In this document: piece by piece, positions 63,271 to 64,000 of the stretch
Numbering within the stretch: the first letter of the stretch is position 1
Layout: every line of letters begins with the position of its first letter
Assembly (NCBI RefSeq): GCF_937900395.1
Contig: NZ_CALCDX010000161.1
Coordinates: 1-64,000, forward strand
Source: an uncultured Caulobacter sp.
GTDB lineage: Bacteria; Pseudomonadota; Alphaproteobacteria; Caulobacterales; Caulobacteraceae
Direction: 5' to 3'
Length of the DNA: 64,000 bases
Made by a program: the position numbers and the translations under genes
Notes under the pieces: model-generated
The model's input: only the letters and a program-made list of their open reading frames with translations
The model's database searches: none
What the model was told of the DNA's origin: nothing

Positions 63271-64000
63271 TTACCCCGCCATCGGCGGGTCGAGCTTGTA
63301 GATTCGCGAGCAGTACTCGCAGGTGACGTGGATCTTGCCGTCCGGCTCGATCATCTCCTCGACCTCCTGGGCCGAGAACGAGTCCATCACCACGCCGATC
63401 CGATCTTCCGAGCAGCGGCAGAAGGCGCGCAGCGGCTTTTCGTCGAGCAGGCGCACGCCATCCTCGTTGAACAGGCGCCACAGCAGGGTCGGGGTCGTGA
63501 CGGTCGGGTCGATCAGCTCGTCGTCCCCAGTCGTCTCGAACAGCGCCGTGACATGTTGCCAAGCTTCCTGCGTGTCGCCGCGCGCCTGGTCGCCCGCGAT
63601 GACCTGGATCAGGATGCCGCCGGCGCGCCATTGCGGCCCCTCGCCCGTGTCGACTTGGCCGACGGCCAGGCGGATGCGGGTCGGGGTCTGCTCCGACTGG
63701 GCGAAGTACTGCTCGGCGCAGAGGGCCAGGGTCTCGCCCTCGATCGGCGTCACGCCCTGGTAGCGGTCCATGTCGGCCCCCTGGTCCAGGGTCATGATGA
63801 AGACGCCGCCGCCTAGCAGGGTCTTGGCCCCGGGACGCGCGAAACCTTCCGACACCGCGGCGACCTCGTCCGGGTCGAACCGGCAGTAGCCGCGCAGCCC
63901 GCCGGAGGTGTCGTAGTCGACCACCACATAGCGCACGGGGCCATCGCCCTGGGCCTGGATGATCAGGCGGCCTTCGAACTTCAGGCTGGAGCCGACCAGG
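63271..64000 (-). CDS. hslO: Redox-regulated chaperone Hsp33 (5' end outside window)
   Basis: The frame is open to the right window edge, so the N terminus is missing. Visible are LVGSSLKFEGRLIIQAQGDG, the Hsp33 block GPVRYVVVDYDTSGGLRGYC, VFIMTLDQGADMDRYQGVTP and YFAQSEQTPTRIRLAVG. The C-terminal zinc centre has FCRCSED and VTCEYCSRIY, the CxC...CxxC of Hsp33, which releases zinc and forms disulphides on oxidation to activate holdase function. It converges with apaG. Confidence 0.95.
   Translation of the reverse strand, partial: LVGSSLKFEGRLIIQAQGDGPVRYVVVDYDTSGGLRGYCRFDPDEVAAVSEGFARPGAKTLLGGGVFIMTLDQGADMDRYQGVTPIEGETLALCAEQYFAQSEQTPTRIRLAVGQVDTGEGPQWRAGGILIQVIAGDQARGDTQEAWQHVTALFETTGDDELIDPTVTTPTLLWRLFNEDGVRLLDEKPLRAFCRCSEDRIGVVMDSFSAQEVEEMIEPDGKIHVTCEYCSRIYKLDPPMAG

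Noticed and set aside
1..64000. CRISPR arrays or insertion sequences
   Set aside because: No regularly spaced repeats and no transposase-like frames were found; the only integration signs are those of the prophage.

Overview
The window is GC-rich alphaproteobacterial DNA that reads as a Caulobacter-type chromosome (ftsE/ftsX, hisC-prephenate dehydrogenase, metZ-apaG-hslO, a tRNA promoter fitting the Caulobacter housekeeping consensus) carrying one apparently complete prophage of about 41.5 kb (14128-55604).

Left chromosome (1-14127): the tail of a chemoreceptor; a phosphoribosyltransferase and an MJ0042 zinc-finger protein; an overlapping ftsE-ftsX-YdcF-plsC operon; a ChaC-type gamma-glutamylcyclotransferase; a DUF2125 protein; an aromatic/histidine amino-acid cluster (chorismate mutase, hisC, prephenate dehydrogenase); an EF-hand protein; a hybrid histidine kinase; and a divergent winged-helix regulator / S41 protease pair.

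Prophage: inserted in a tRNA-Gly(CCC) gene. A 39-bp copy of the tRNA 5' half remains at the left end; the full tRNA stands at the right end beside xis and int. Candidate integrase arm sites flank both junctions. A cro/cI switch at 46-46.3 kb divides the element. Leftward (minus strand) run regulators, replication genes with an iteron-like repeat cluster, HNH-terminase-portal-protease-HK97 capsid, a siphovirus tail module, a receptor-binding protein, and a lysis cassette with an embedded Rz/Rz1 pair. Rightward (plus strand) run cI plus a lipoprotein, an exonuclease, DUF2303, a SciP-like (DUF1153) protein, a MazG-like protein, xis and int.

The most notable system is a complete diversity-generating retroelement at 17.4-21.7 kb: a reverse transcriptase, a template repeat (TR), an Avd accessory gene and an 872-residue tail-fibre-like target with a C-type-lectin-like C terminus. 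TR and variable repeat (VR) align over 119 bases with 18 differences, every one at an adenine of the TR coding strand. Other points of interest are a phage homologue of the Caulobacter cell-cycle regulator SciP, a reversed tRNA att arrangement in which the phage supplies the tRNA 5' half, nine perfect copies of a 9-mer beside the primase-helicase, matching operator pairs at two early promoters, and an in-frame amber codon that shortens an early gene.

Right chromosome (55641-64000): an HD-domain protein, a TraB/GumN protein, an alpha/beta hydrolase, an XRE regulator with three small membrane proteins behind a repeat-rich promoter, dCTP deaminase, metZ, apaG and the 3' part of hslO.
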